From Patescibacteria group bacterium UBA6065 (GTDB lineage Bacteria > Patescibacteriota > Minisyncoccia > Phycocordibacterales > UBA6065), in the NCBI GenBank assembly GCA_002428865.1, contig DIYB01000004.1, positions 13,038 to 33,929 on the forward strand: a stretch of 20,892 bases of DNA. Reading direction: 5' to 3'. The notes under the pieces were generated by a model. It ran no database searches, was not told where the DNA came from, and worked only from the letters and a program-made list of their open reading frames with translations. The position numbers and the translations under genes are program-made. Numbering within the stretch: the first letter of the stretch is position 1; each line of letters begins with the position of its first letter. This document shows positions 1 through 6,980 of this stretch, piece after piece.

Positions 1-28
1 CTGCCGTGGTACATCTAGATGGTAGAAT
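1..28 (+). promoter_or_regulatory. Predicted leaderless promoter of recJ
   Basis: A TAGAAT -10 hexamer at 23-28 is preceded by TGG (extended -10) and, 16 nt upstream, by CTGCCG at 1-6 as a weak -35. Only 6 nt separate the -10 from the ATG at 35, so transcription should start at or beside the start codon. The same geometry recurs at several other genes here. The window edge may cut further upstream elements. Confidence 0.55.
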
Positions 29-34
29 AGGGGA

Positions 35-1735
35 ATGTTGTACTCAGTCCGTCCGATCCCACCGCTTAGACCGAAGGGTTTTTCTGACCTTGTAGCCAAT
101 TTGCTTGGATCTCGGGGTATTTGCGATGACGTGTCTGCGCAAGCATTCGTTTCTCCTGACTATGATGCGCATGTGCATGATCCGTTTCTCATGAAAGATA
201 TGGATCGAGCCGTAGAGCGCCTCTATCAGGCAATACGAAACAATGAATACATAGTTATTTTCAGTGATTATGATGCTGATGGCATACCAGGCGGTGCGCT
301 ACTCCATGACCTCTTGAGGGCGGTTGGTTACACTCGATTCCAGAACTATATACCACATCGACATGATGAAGGGTTTGGACTCAATACATCTGCCATCGAT
401 TCGTTCAAAGAAGCAGGAACAACACTTCTTATTACTGTTGATTGTGGGATTGCTGATCAAGAGGAAATTGCGCACGCAGCATCACTTGGTATCGATGTCA
501 TCGTGACCGATCATCACGTGCCGATTCTGCCACTTAGCGCTGCATATGCGGTGCTTGACCCAAAACAAGCTGACTGCACGTACCCAGAAAAAATGCTGTG
601 TGGTTCGGGTGTCGCGTTCAAATATATCCAAGCATTTCTTGCTCGGTATAGAGATGAGTTTTCGGTGTCGATTGGTTGGGAGAAGTGGCTCCTCGATCTC
701 GTGGGTATCGCAACGCTTTCTGACATGGTTCCGCTCGTTGGAGAAAACAGGGTATTTGCATACTACGGACTCAAAGTGCTTCGCAAGACTCGACGTCCGG
801 GATTGCGAGCGCTCTATCGTACGCTTCGAATCACCGCTTCACATCTTTCTGAAGATGATATTGGTTTTTCGATTACGCCGAGAATCAATGCAGCGTCTCG
901 TATGGGTGAGCCAGAACATGCATTTCGACTTCTCGTTACCACCGATGAGGCCGAGGCACAGTCACTTGTCACTATTCTTGAGCGAGTCAACCGTGAACGC
1001 AAGGGTACAGTCGCTGCGCTCGTCAAAGAGATTCGTCGAGTTATCGCTGAACGTAATTTTGATGATAAAGAAGTGATTGTGATCGGCAATCCTGAGTGGC
1101 GACCCGCACTTCTTGGTCTTGCTGCCAACTCGTTCGCAGACGAATATGGTAAGCCGGTATTTTTGTGGGGAAGAGACGGTGACGGAATAATCAAGGGTTC
1201 GTGTCGGGCAGGAGGTGGCCCGAGCGTCCTGTTGCTTATGGAAGCGGCACGTGGGGCTTTTATTGATTTTGGTGGTCACCACGCATCAGGAGGATTTTCT
1301 GTTGCCTCAGAAGCGATACATTCTCTCGAAGATGCGCTACTCAACGCATTTCGGGTTCTCGCGCATTCGCATACCGAGATACCCGAATCACCGACCGCTG
1401 ATGCTTCTATTGGTCTCGAGTATGTCACATGGAATACGTATGATGATATCGATCGGTTGGCACCGTATGGTGTTGGTAATCCAAAACCACTCTTTATATT
1501 TCGAGATGGTGTGATTGCGGACATACGACCATTTGGAAAGGAAAAGAACCACACCGAGCTTGTGCTCACTGACGCATCGGGTCGCACGCTTTCAGCAATT
1601 CAGTTTTTTTCGTCGCCTGATGCCTATGGCGATCGACTCCAGAAGGGGCGACGAATCGATGTGGTGGGTCATATCGAGAAATCGACATTCAAACGGTATC
1701 CAGAGCTCCGTTTACGTATTATTGATATCGTCTAG
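35..1735 (+). CDS. recJ: Single-stranded-DNA-specific exonuclease RecJ
   Basis: This 566-residue protein is a DHH/DHHA1 phosphoesterase that degrades single-stranded DNA 5' to 3' during recombinational and mismatch repair in the cytoplasm. The metal-binding DHH-domain motifs are all visible: DYDADG at residues 78-83, VDCG at 135-138 and TDHH at 158-161. They are followed by the RINAASRMG motif near 283-291 and the DHHA1 substrate loop GGHHASGG at 413-420. The C-terminal 100 or so residues fit the RecJ OB-fold. Length matches typical bacterial RecJ (about 560-580 residues), so the gene is complete. The ATG at 35 is chosen because it lies 6 nt after a good -10 hexamer and the protein begins as RecJ proteins usually do. 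rnhA follows 44 nt downstream in the same direction but has its own promoter signal. Confidence 0.95.
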   Translation: MLYSVRPIPPLRPKGFSDLVANLLGSRGICDDVSAQAFVSPDYDAHVHDPFLMKDMDRAVERLYQAIRNNEYIVIFSDYDADGIPGGALLHDLLRAVGYTRFQNYIPHRHDEGFGLNTSAIDSFKEAGTTLLITVDCGIADQEEIAHAASLGIDVIVTDHHVPILPLSAAYAVLDPKQADCTYPEKMLCGSGVAFKYIQAFLARYRDEFSVSIGWEKWLLDLVGIATLSDMVPLVGENRVFAYYGLKVLRKTRRPGLRALYRTLRITASHLSEDDIGFSITPRINAASRMGEPEHAFRLLVTTDEAEAQSLVTILERVNRERKGTVAALVKEIRRVIAERNFDDKEVIVIGNPEWRPALLGLAANSFADEYGKPVFLWGRDGDGIIKGSCRAGGGPSVLLLMEAARGAFIDFGGHHASGGFSVASEAIHSLEDALLNAFRVLAHSHTEIPESPTADASIGLEYVTWNTYDDIDRLAPYGVGNPKPLFIFRDGVIADIRPFGKEKNHTELVLTDASGRTLSAIQFFSSPDAYGDRLQKGRRIDVVGHIEKSTFKRYPELRLRIIDIV

Positions 1736-1764
1736 CGTTATCTGCACGCGAGGACCGGTCATTC

Positions 1765-1773
1765 TGCTATACT
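1765..1773 (+). promoter_or_regulatory. Extended -10 promoter of rnhA, leaderless geometry
   Basis: TGC-TATACT (extended -10; hexamer 1768-1773) ends 6 nt before the ATG at 1780. No convincing -35 is visible, as expected for an extended -10 promoter. The spacing predicts an mRNA starting at the A of the start codon. Confidence 0.55.
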
Positions 1774-1779
1774 CTCAGC

Positions 1780-2460
1780 ATGTCTACACTCATCTATACC
1801 GATGGTTCGTCACGAGGAAATCCTGGTCCAGGAGGATGGGGTGCAATCATTGTTGATGCTCGGCATGTCCAAGAGATTGGGGGCCGTGAGGATATGACGA
1901 CAAACAATCGTATGGAGATGGTCGCTGCCATAGAGGCGCTCACACACGCTGCTGGCCCTGTGACTGTGCGCACGGATTCAGCCTATCTTTTAAATGGTAT
2001 GACGAAGTGGGTATCAGGTTGGAAGCGTAATGGGTGGAAAACTGCTGCGGGTAAAGATGTCGAGAACAGAGATCTGTGGGAGAAACTCTCGCTGGTCGTT
2101 GCGTCACGACAGGTGAACTGGGAAAAGGTGGCTGGTCATGAGGGTGTTGCAGGTAATGAGCGATGTGATGAGATCGCAACTGGATTTGCGGACGATATTG
2201 CCCCTCGTCTCTATTCGGGTCCACGCACGTCGTATCCTGTCGATTTATCCTCAACCAAAGTGTCATCTGGTGCACGAAAATCATCATCGCGCGGACAGGC
2301 ATACTCATACCTCTCATATGTCGACGGTGTATTGCGTCGTCACGAGAGCTGGACACAGTGCGAAGAGCGTGTGAAAGGGGTGAAGGGTGCGCGTTTCAAG
2401 AAAGCACTTTCGCCAGAAGACGAAGTTCAAATAATGAGGAGTTGGGGCATCGATGCATAA
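1780..2460 (+). CDS. rnhA: Ribonuclease HI with C-terminal hybrid-binding-like domain
   Basis: This 226-residue protein carries an N-terminal RNase HI domain (about residues 1-145) that cleaves the RNA strand of RNA/DNA hybrids. The catalytic residues are visible: the Asp of YTDGS, the Glu of NNRMEM, the Asp of RTDSAYL, and the His and Asp of the GHEGVAGNERCDE segment. After a Ser-rich linker (about 160-175), the last 50 residues (YSYLSYVDGVLRRHESW, then CEERVKGVKGARFKK) resemble the small viroplasmin/RNase H hybrid-binding fold that sits at the N terminus of eukaryotic RNase H1. Bacterial single-domain RNase HI is about 155 residues, so this version is extended. The start is fixed by the -10 hexamer 6 nt upstream. 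The stop codon runs into a terminator that serves the convergent gene. The catalytic domain is certain; the C-terminal domain call is by pattern only. Confidence 0.93.
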   Translation: MSTLIYTDGSSRGNPGPGGWGAIIVDARHVQEIGGREDMTTNNRMEMVAAIEALTHAAGPVTVRTDSAYLLNGMTKWVSGWKRNGWKTAAGKDVENRDLWEKLSLVVASRQVNWEKVAGHEGVAGNERCDEIATGFADDIAPRLYSGPRTSYPVDLSSTKVSSGARKSSSRGQAYSYLSYVDGVLRRHESWTQCEERVKGVKGARFKKALSPEDEVQIMRSWGIDA

Positions 2461-2483
2461 AAAAGCCACCCATCTGGGTGGCT
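2459..2483 (-). terminator. Intrinsic terminator for the minus-strand gene 2482-2889
   Basis: An 8-bp perfect stem (AGCCACCC 2464-2471 with GGGTGGCT 2476-2483, loop ATCT) is followed on the minus strand by a run of six T (2464-2459). It overlaps the stop codon of the minus gene and abuts the rnhA stop. There is no T-run on the plus strand, so it acts mainly leftward. Confidence 0.8.
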
Positions 2484-2889
2484 ACTGTATTGTCGAAGGA
2501 TCAAGCGGAGACATCATCTTCTCGACGTAGTCATCGAGGAGTTCTTGATGTTTTTTGCCCAAGCGTTCTCGTTGCGTAGGGGAAGGATCGAGACTCTCGA
2601 TGTGGTTGTGGTGAGCACCGATTGCAACGAGGAGCAGTGCCTGGTATTCAGGATGAAACTTGGGTGGATAGAGGTGTCGCTGTAACCAGCGAGCACGACG
2701 GTAATCAGCTTTTTTCCACGACCACCAGTAGATAATCCGTCTCGTCCACATCCTCAATCGATCAGATTCGATCAGGTTGTTGCTCGTGGATTGCATACGG
2801 TCTTTGATCACAAAAATGAGCTCGATACACTTCATCCCACACAATACAATGACGAATGTCGATATGCTTGTGAAGATTACATCTTTCAT
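2482..2889 (-). CDS. Small membrane-anchored protein of unknown function
   Basis: This 135-residue protein is not recognised. Residues 5-27 (ending in CIELIFVI) form one hydrophobic segment and the rest is soluble, basic and aromatic (RRIIYWWSWKKADYRRARWLQRHLYPPKF), with an acidic amphipathic C-terminal helix. A bitopic inner-membrane protein with a cytoplasmic tail is the simplest reading. Support for a real gene is the intrinsic terminator exactly at its stop codon on this strand and a TATATA element 4 nt before its ATG. It is divergent from the comEC channel gene. A plus-strand frame that overlaps it (from 2791) is taken to be the untranslated upstream part of comEC. No function is proposed. 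Confidence 0.7.
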   Translation of the reverse strand: MKDVIFTSISTFVIVLCGMKCIELIFVIKDRMQSTSNNLIESDRLRMWTRRIIYWWSWKKADYRRARWLQRHLYPPKFHPEYQALLLVAIGAHHNHIESLDPSPTQRERLGKKHQELLDDYVEKMMSPLDPSTIQ

Positions 2890-2952
2890 ATTCTATATAC
2901 GACGGTACCATTTTTATCGTTCTTGCCAAGGCGATATACTGATCACTGTATC

Positions 2953-4467
2953 GTGACCACACGGCTTCTCTATTACGTAACAGTGCCTTTTCTCATCGGT
3001 GTTCTCATCGCACCGTATGTTGGGGAATTGTCGATCACATTACTCATACTTCTAGTCGGTCTATCGTTGTCTGTATACGCCTCTATCGATCGATTGCGCG
3101 GTGCATCATCTCAGTACCACACTGTCGCTATCGTGGGGATCGTTCTTGTTTCTTTTGGGTTGGGCGTGTTGAGAATGACAAGTATCGAGACTGATTCACC
3201 GCTCGTACCCTACGAGGGAGTTGTGCGTCAGTATGAGGGTGTTGTTTCTACATATCCAAAAACCAAACTCTCGAGTCAAACATTTGTAGTTGATATTAGC
3301 TCTGTCGATGGGTATGTGGTTTCTGGCAAGATCCTCGTTCGCACTCCTCTCTATCCATCATATGGGTATGGAGACGCTCTTACCTTGTACGGTGATATTG
3401 AGAAGCCGCGCAATTTTGAATCATATGCAGGCGGACCACTCTTTGATTATGTGTCGTATCTCGAAAAGGATGGCGTCTCACATATCATGCAGCGTCCCAA
3501 GATTAGTGTTCGTGAACGAGATGTCGGTCATCCAGCGATCTCTGCCCTCTATCGCATACGGACATGGTTTTCTGAAAGTGTGGGGTCTGTGGTCACAGAA
3601 CCAGCATCCTCGCTCGGAATTGGTGTTGTGGCCGGAGATGTCTCTGGACTTAACCCAACGATTCTTGATGATTTTCGGATCTCTGGTCTATCTCACATCG
3701 TTGCTCTTTCGGGTTATAACGTCTCGATTGTTGCGGATGTACTCATGAAGTTGTTTGCGTATGTCTCAGTGACCTATGCACCGCTATGTGGTGGGATTGC
3801 GATCATTCTTTTTGCGCTGTTGACGGGCGCGGCAGCGACAACAGTCCGCGCATCTATCATGGCGCTTCTCCTCGTGTTCGCACGATATAGTGCGAGACGC
3901 TATGACGTATCGCGAGCACTTCTGTGCGCTGTGTTTTTGATGGTGCTCCACAATCCTCGCATTCTTGCCTCTGACGTATCATTTCATCTCTCAGTGCTCG
4001 CGATGATCGGTCTTGTCTATGTCGTTCCTATTGTGCGCAGAAAATTATCATGGGTCACTGATCGGTTTTCGTTGCGCGACATCGTTGCTACCACTGTCGG
4101 TATTCAACTGTTTGTGACCCCATATATTCTCCATGTCATGGGGCTTCTCTCAACCGTTTCGGTTATTGCCAATGTTTTGGTGTTACCCATCGTACCACTG
4201 TCTATGGCGCTTACATTTCTATCAGGTGTGTTTGGTTCTACTATTCCGCTTATCGGTATACCGTTGGGGTGGATAACCGATGTGGTCCTCATGTATGTTG
4301 TCGAGGTGGCACGCATATCCGCCTCGCTCCCGTTCTCATCCATCCCCCTTGTCATCTCTGGAGCGACCACTACTGCACTCTATGCAATCTTTGTATGCGC
4401 ACTTATCCGTATCTACCGACAGTATCCTCTCGGCGACACTGATCTCACGAGGGTGAGACCTCTATGA
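2953..4467 (+). CDS. comEC: ComEC/Rec2 competence channel domain (without nuclease domain)
   Basis: This polytopic inner-membrane protein carries single-stranded DNA into the cytoplasm during natural transformation. After two or three N-terminal membrane segments comes a beta-rich extracytoplasmic DUF4131/OB-like region (about residues 65-185). The Competence domain follows, with its hallmark stretch SSLGIGVVAGDVSGL, then FRISGLSHIVALSGYNVSIV, and then at least seven hydrophobic helices. The protein stops after the channel domain; the metallo-beta-lactamase domain normally fused at its C terminus is encoded separately at 5129-5974. I chose the GTG at 2953 (504 residues) because it starts at the first membrane helix and follows a TATACT hexamer (2935-2940). 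The ATG at 2791 would overlap the divergent gene and add 54 residues of poor composition. The stop codon abuts that of the convergent sod gene (ctaTGA, 4462-4467). Confidence 0.9.
   Translation: MTTRLLYYVTVPFLIGVLIAPYVGELSITLLILLVGLSLSVYASIDRLRGASSQYHTVAIVGIVLVSFGLGVLRMTSIETDSPLVPYEGVVRQYEGVVSTYPKTKLSSQTFVVDISSVDGYVVSGKILVRTPLYPSYGYGDALTLYGDIEKPRNFESYAGGPLFDYVSYLEKDGVSHIMQRPKISVRERDVGHPAISALYRIRTWFSESVGSVVTEPASSLGIGVVAGDVSGLNPTILDDFRISGLSHIVALSGYNVSIVADVLMKLFAYVSVTYAPLCGGIAIILFALLTGAAATTVRASIMALLLVFARYSARRYDVSRALLCAVFLMVLHNPRILASDVSFHLSVLAMIGLVYVVPIVRRKLSWVTDRFSLRDIVATTVGIQLFVTPYILHVMGLLSTVSVIANVLVLPIVPLSMALTFLSGVFGSTIPLIGIPLGWITDVVLMYVVEVARISASLPFSSIPLVISGATTTALYAIFVCALIRIYRQYPLGDTDLTRVRPL
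4443..4458. terminator. Weak hairpin at the comEC/sod convergent 3' ends
   Basis: TCTCAC (4443-4448) pairs with GTGAGA (4453-4458) across a GAGG loop, inside the last comEC codons and just beyond the sod stop. There is no T-run on either strand, so termination by this element alone is doubtful. Confidence 0.25.
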
Positions 4468-5064
4468 TGCGTGTTGCACGAAGTGTGATTCGACCCGTTG
4501 CCAATTGAGATTAGCGAAGAAATCATCAACATATTTTTTCTTGCCGGACGGTTGATAGTCAGCGACGAATGCGTGTTCCCACATATCGAGAGCGATAATC
4601 ATCGCACATCCATTGAGTATACCCATGTGCTGTTCATCCATCCATGAAGTGACGAGTCTGTTGTCCCGTGGGTCATGCCAGAGTACTGCCCAACCAATAC
4701 CTCGCGTGAGGGCGAGCGTCTTGATCTCTTGAACACACGCATCGACTGATCCCCATGATGCCTCGATGAGTGATTTGAGCGCTCCGTCTCTAAGTGGTTG
4801 AGGACCTCCCTCGAGAGAAGAGAAGTACACTTCATGATTGCGCATACCATTGTATTCAAAACTGAACCGGCGTCTGAGTTCACCGATGACATATGGAGCA
4901 AACGCGTCATTTGATGTGTACCCAGCATATTCTGGTAATTTCTCGAGAATAGCGTTGGCATTCTTAACATACCCAGCATAGAGCTTGAGGTGTTCGCTCA
5001 CATTTGTTGCTGAGATACCTACAAGTGGCGGGATAGAAAATGTTTTTTCCTCGAATTTTTTCAT
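4462..5064 (-). CDS. sod: Fe/Mn-family superoxide dismutase
   Basis: This 200-residue protein converts superoxide to hydrogen peroxide and oxygen. The four expected metal ligands are present: His25 (VSEHLKLYAGYV), His77 (MRNHEVYF), and Asp160 and His164 (ALDMWEHAF). The gateway Tyr of the YV motif is Tyr32. The helix that usually reads HYGKHHQTYV is one residue shorter and lacks the HH pair, as in a divergent branch of the family I recall from several uncultured and anaerobic lineages. The start at 5064 gives the usual SOD N terminus; longer readings add 38 unrelated residues. A TATACT hexamer on the minus strand (5098-5093) is a plausible -10, giving a leader of about 20 nt without a Shine-Dalgarno sequence. 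The gene sits backwards between the two halves of ComEC. Metal preference cannot be read from sequence alone. Confidence 0.9.
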   Translation of the reverse strand: MKKFEEKTFSIPPLVGISATNVSEHLKLYAGYVKNANAILEKLPEYAGYTSNDAFAPYVIGELRRRFSFEYNGMRNHEVYFSSLEGGPQPLRDGALKSLIEASWGSVDACVQEIKTLALTRGIGWAVLWHDPRDNRLVTSWMDEQHMGILNGCAMIIALDMWEHAFVADYQPSGKKKYVDDFFANLNWQRVESHFVQHAS

Positions 5065-5092
5065 AGTAAGTCGTGTGTATGGATATGTCGCT

Positions 5093-5098
5093 AGTATA
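5093..5098 (-). promoter_or_regulatory. Putative -10 element of sod
   Basis: The minus strand reads TATACT at 5098-5093, 28 nt before the ATG at 5064. It lies back to back with -10-like hexamers for the divergent nuclease gene (5114-5124), so the two promoters share about 65 bp. Confidence 0.4.
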
Positions 5099-5113
5099 CC
5101 ATCGAGCATTCGG

Positions 5114-5124
5114 TACAATATAAG
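5114..5124 (+). promoter_or_regulatory. Putative -10 element(s) of the ComEC-type nuclease gene
   Basis: TACAAT (5114-5119) and an overlapping TATAAG (5119-5124) lie 9 and 4 nt before the ATG at 5129. Either would give a leaderless or nearly leaderless transcript. No clear -35 is seen. Confidence 0.4.
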
Positions 5125-5128
5125 AGAT

Positions 5129-5974
5129 ATGAAACGGGTGCATCGATACGCTCTGTACGCACTCATGATACTCGTCATCGGACTTGGTTTTGCTGTCTAT
5201 GAGCGGTCACGGGATCGTCTTCTTAGGGTTTCTGTCCTCGATATTGGTCAAGGAGATGCCATCTATGTCCGTGCTCCGGGTGGGCGTGATGCGCTCATTG
5301 ATGGTGGTCCCGATCGGTCGATTCTCACTCGTCTTGGTGAAGTCATGCCATGGTATGACCGATCAATCGATGTGATCGTGGCGACACACCCCGATTCTGA
5401 TCACATAGGTGGTCTTCTCTCGGTACTTGAGCGCTATCATGTTGGTGTGATCCTCGAATCAGGTGTGTCCTCGGATAATGTGGTGGATGACGGACTTGCC
5501 GAACGCGCACGAGAGAAGGGGATTGATCGACTGCTTGCGCGACGAGGAATGTCTCTCGATCTCGGTTCGAATGTGGTGATGGATATTCTCTTTCCGCATG
5601 GAGATGTCTCGCATTTTGAGACTAATACCGCATCAATTATTGTACAGCTTCGATATGGCTCAACATCAGCGATGTTTACAGGAGATGCGCCACAGTCGGT
5701 TGAGCGTGCACTTATAAAGACATATGGCCCGTCTCTTAAAAGCAACATACTTAAGGCGGGCCATCATGGCTCACGTACGTCATCGGACGAATCGTTTGTC
5801 GTCGCCGTATCTCCAGACTACGCAATCATCTCAGCTGGTATCAAGAATCGATACGATCATCCGCATCGTGAAGTGACTGATCTCTTTGATCGCCTCGGCA
5901 TACCTCTTTTGCGTACGTATGAGTCTGGGACTATATCGTGTCTTTCTGATGGTATCGGTATGACATGCAAATAA
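5129..5974 (+). CDS. ComEC-type metallo-beta-lactamase-fold nuclease, stand-alone
   Basis: This 281-residue protein corresponds to the C-terminal part of ComEC, thought to degrade the non-transforming strand or otherwise process incoming DNA. An N-terminal hydrophobic helix (residues 8-24, ALYALMILVIGLGFAVY) anchors or exports it. It is followed by the start typical of this family (LRVSVLDIGQGDAIYV, then LIDGG), the metal-binding HPDSDHIGG (87-95), GD in FTGDAP (185-186), GHHGSRTSS (211-219) and a further His pair at 244-246. The ATG at 5129 is chosen because it directly precedes the anchor helix and follows a -10-like hexamer; an upstream ATG at 4985 would run through the sod coding region. 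A partnership with the channel protein at 2953-4467 is inferred from family knowledge and proximity. Confidence 0.9.
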   Translation: MKRVHRYALYALMILVIGLGFAVYERSRDRLLRVSVLDIGQGDAIYVRAPGGRDALIDGGPDRSILTRLGEVMPWYDRSIDVIVATHPDSDHIGGLLSVLERYHVGVILESGVSSDNVVDDGLAERAREKGIDRLLARRGMSLDLGSNVVMDILFPHGDVSHFETNTASIIVQLRYGSTSAMFTGDAPQSVERALIKTYGPSLKSNILKAGHHGSRTSSDESFVVAVSPDYAIISAGIKNRYDHPHREVTDLFDRLGIPLLRTYESGTISCLSDGIGMTCK

Positions 5975-5997
5975 AAAAGCGCTCTACGGAAGCGCTT
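5973..5997 (-). terminator. Intrinsic terminator for the NUDIX gene
   Basis: AAGCGCT (5977-5983) pairs with AGCGCTT (5991-5997) over a 7-nt loop. On the minus strand the stem is followed by a T-run (5978-5973). It overlaps the 3' end of the minus gene (stop at 5984-5986) and the stop of the plus-strand nuclease gene. Confidence 0.75.
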
Positions 5998-6496
5998 CGC
6001 TGACTGATGTGACTGTCGTGAGTTTGTAATCGACGACATTCATGTCTGCATTATACTGAATATAACCCTCGAGTTTTTCTCCGGTAAATATTTTGGGGAG
6101 GATGAGTATGTCGGCCCCAAGTATTTTCTCCGGCAGAGCATCCCTTGGAAACCAACGAAACTCATCGAATTCACGATTTGGAGTCGGTATCTTTCTGGCA
6201 CATTTGCAGAGGGTGTAGTAGAGCCAGAGACGATCTCCTTTTTCGTCTTTGATGAGGACTTTGGCAACGACAACAACGTCGTCTGGTTTTACTTGAAGCG
6301 CTGTCTCATCAAATAGTTCTCGAGCAAAGCTCTTTCTGAGTGTTTCATCCTCGGGTTCGAAGTCCCCACCAAAACCGAGCCAGAAACCATTGATTTTGCG
6401 TTTTACCGCTTTTTCAGTCGAAGCTTTTTTGCCGAGGAGGACATCGTTGCCATCGAGAGGATATCCAACAGTGCATATAGGAAGTTTTGTTTCCAT
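5984..6496 (-). CDS. MTH1-like NUDIX hydrolase (8-oxo-dGTP diphosphatase family)
   Basis: This 170-residue protein belongs to the NUDIX family, most like MTH1, which removes oxidised purine nucleoside triphosphates from the nucleotide pool. The NUDIX box spans about residues 41-67: GFGGDFEPEDETLRK, then RELFDETALQV. It differs from the consensus by a one-residue insertion before the first Glu, Asp63 for the first Glu of the EE pair, and Ala66 for the last Gly. The MTH1 signature also shows in INGFWLGFGG and in the C-terminal GYIQYNADMNVVDYKL, which parallels the end of human MTH1. The ATG at 6496 follows a minus-strand promoter (TTGACT, 16 nt, TAGAGT) by 11 nt; a longer reading from 6571 would run through the preceding terminator. 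Exact substrate is inferred. Confidence 0.87.
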   Translation of the reverse strand: METKLPICTVGYPLDGNDVLLGKKASTEKAVKRKINGFWLGFGGDFEPEDETLRKSFARELFDETALQVKPDDVVVVAKVLIKDEKGDRLWLYYTLCKCARKIPTPNREFDEFRWFPRDALPEKILGADILILPKIFTGEKLEGYIQYNADMNVVDYKLTTVTSVSEALP

Positions 6497-6507
6497 AATC
6501 TCTTCGA

Positions 6508-6535
6508 ACTCTACTCCTGTTGACCAAAGAGTCAA
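6508..6535 (-). promoter_or_regulatory. Promoter of the NUDIX gene
   Basis: On the minus strand TTGACT (6535-6530) and TAGAGT (6513-6508) are 16 nt apart. The -10 ends 11 nt before the ATG at 6496, leaving a leader of only a few bases. It lies just downstream of the terminator of the preceding minus-strand gene. Confidence 0.55.
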
Positions 6536-6564
6536 ATAAAAACACGAGCGGTGAGGCTCGTGTT
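6534..6564 (-). terminator. Intrinsic terminator for gene 6568-6900
   Basis: A 9-bp perfect stem, AACACGAGC (6541-6549) with GCTCGTGTT (6556-6564), loop of 6 nt, is followed on the minus strand by TTTTTATTT. It begins 3 nt after the stop codon of the 110-residue protein gene. Confidence 0.85.
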
Positions 6565-6567
6565 GGT

Positions 6568-6900
6568 TCATGTGCGTGTCCGAGACAACAGATGTCGCTC
6601 AGTCCAGCTATTCATCGCCTTGAGAAGCGTATTGATAGCCGGAGGAAATTTTTGCCAGTATTGACTCATGATACGGATTGAGTCCATGACGTTGTCGATG
6701 GCCTGACTTTCACCGTGCGCGCCACGCGCATCACGATCATTGACGATGTAGATTTCTGCAAGGGCAGAGAGGGCGGTGATAGCCTCGATATGCGCTTTTG
6801 TCGCTTCCAGCATCTTCTTTGAAAGAGTGAAAGCAAACCACGCAAAGCCAATCGTCGAGATAGAGAGCACGATACAGAGACAGATAAGGAATGTGTTCAT
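6568..6900 (-). CDS. Small membrane-anchored protein of unknown function
   Basis: This 110-residue protein is not recognised. Residues 3-26 (FLICLCIVLSISTIGFAWFAFT) form a single membrane helix, followed by a predicted helical region rich in Ala, Glu and Ile (KKMLEATKAHIEAITALSALAEI) that could be a short coiled coil, and a basic C terminus (ERHLLSRTRT). The single-anchor, helical-tail architecture suggests a bitopic membrane protein, but no function can be assigned. The gene has its own promoter (TTGACA with TAGTCT) immediately after the rpmB terminator and its own strong terminator, so it is a monocistronic unit. Its promoter is strikingly similar to that of the unknown gene at 17035. Confidence 0.75.
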   Translation of the reverse strand: MNTFLICLCIVLSISTIGFAWFAFTLSKKMLEATKAHIEAITALSALAEIYIVNDRDARGAHGESQAIDNVMDSIRIMSQYWQKFPPAINTLLKAMNSWTERHLLSRTRT

Positions 6901-6937
6901 CTGTCTAGGAGACTACGCTCATCACATCGTTTGTCAA
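6901..6937 (-). promoter_or_regulatory. Promoter of gene 6568-6900 (TTGACA / GCGTAGTCTC / GACAG)
   Basis: On the minus strand a perfect TTGACA (6937-6932) is followed after 16 nt by TAGTCT (6915-6910) within GCGTAGTCTC (6918-6909). Next come three bases and GACAG (6905-6901), which directly touches the ATG at 6900. The same string of elements precedes the gene at 17035. Confidence 0.55.
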
Positions 6938-6940
6938 TAC

Positions 6941-6968
6941 AAAACCATCCGCCGTATGGCGGATGGTT
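6941..6968 (-). terminator. Intrinsic terminator of rpmB
   Basis: An 11-bp perfect stem, AACCATCCGCC (6943-6953) with GGCGGATGGTT (6958-6968) and loop GTAT, is followed on the minus strand by TTTTGTATT. It lies 12 nt past the rpmB stop. Confidence 0.85.
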
Positions 6969-6980
6969 GGGTGAGTGGTT

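Noticed and set aside
2791..2952. N-terminal extension of comEC from an upstream ATG
   Set aside because: It would overlap the divergent 2482-2889 gene, and its 54 residues (many His, Tyr, Asp) do not resemble a ComEC N terminus; the GTG at 2953 follows a -10 hexamer and starts at the first helix.
6497..6571. Longer start for the NUDIX protein
   Set aside because: The extra 25 codons run through the terminator of the preceding gene and its TTGACT promoter; the protein from 6496 aligns with the MTH1 N terminus.
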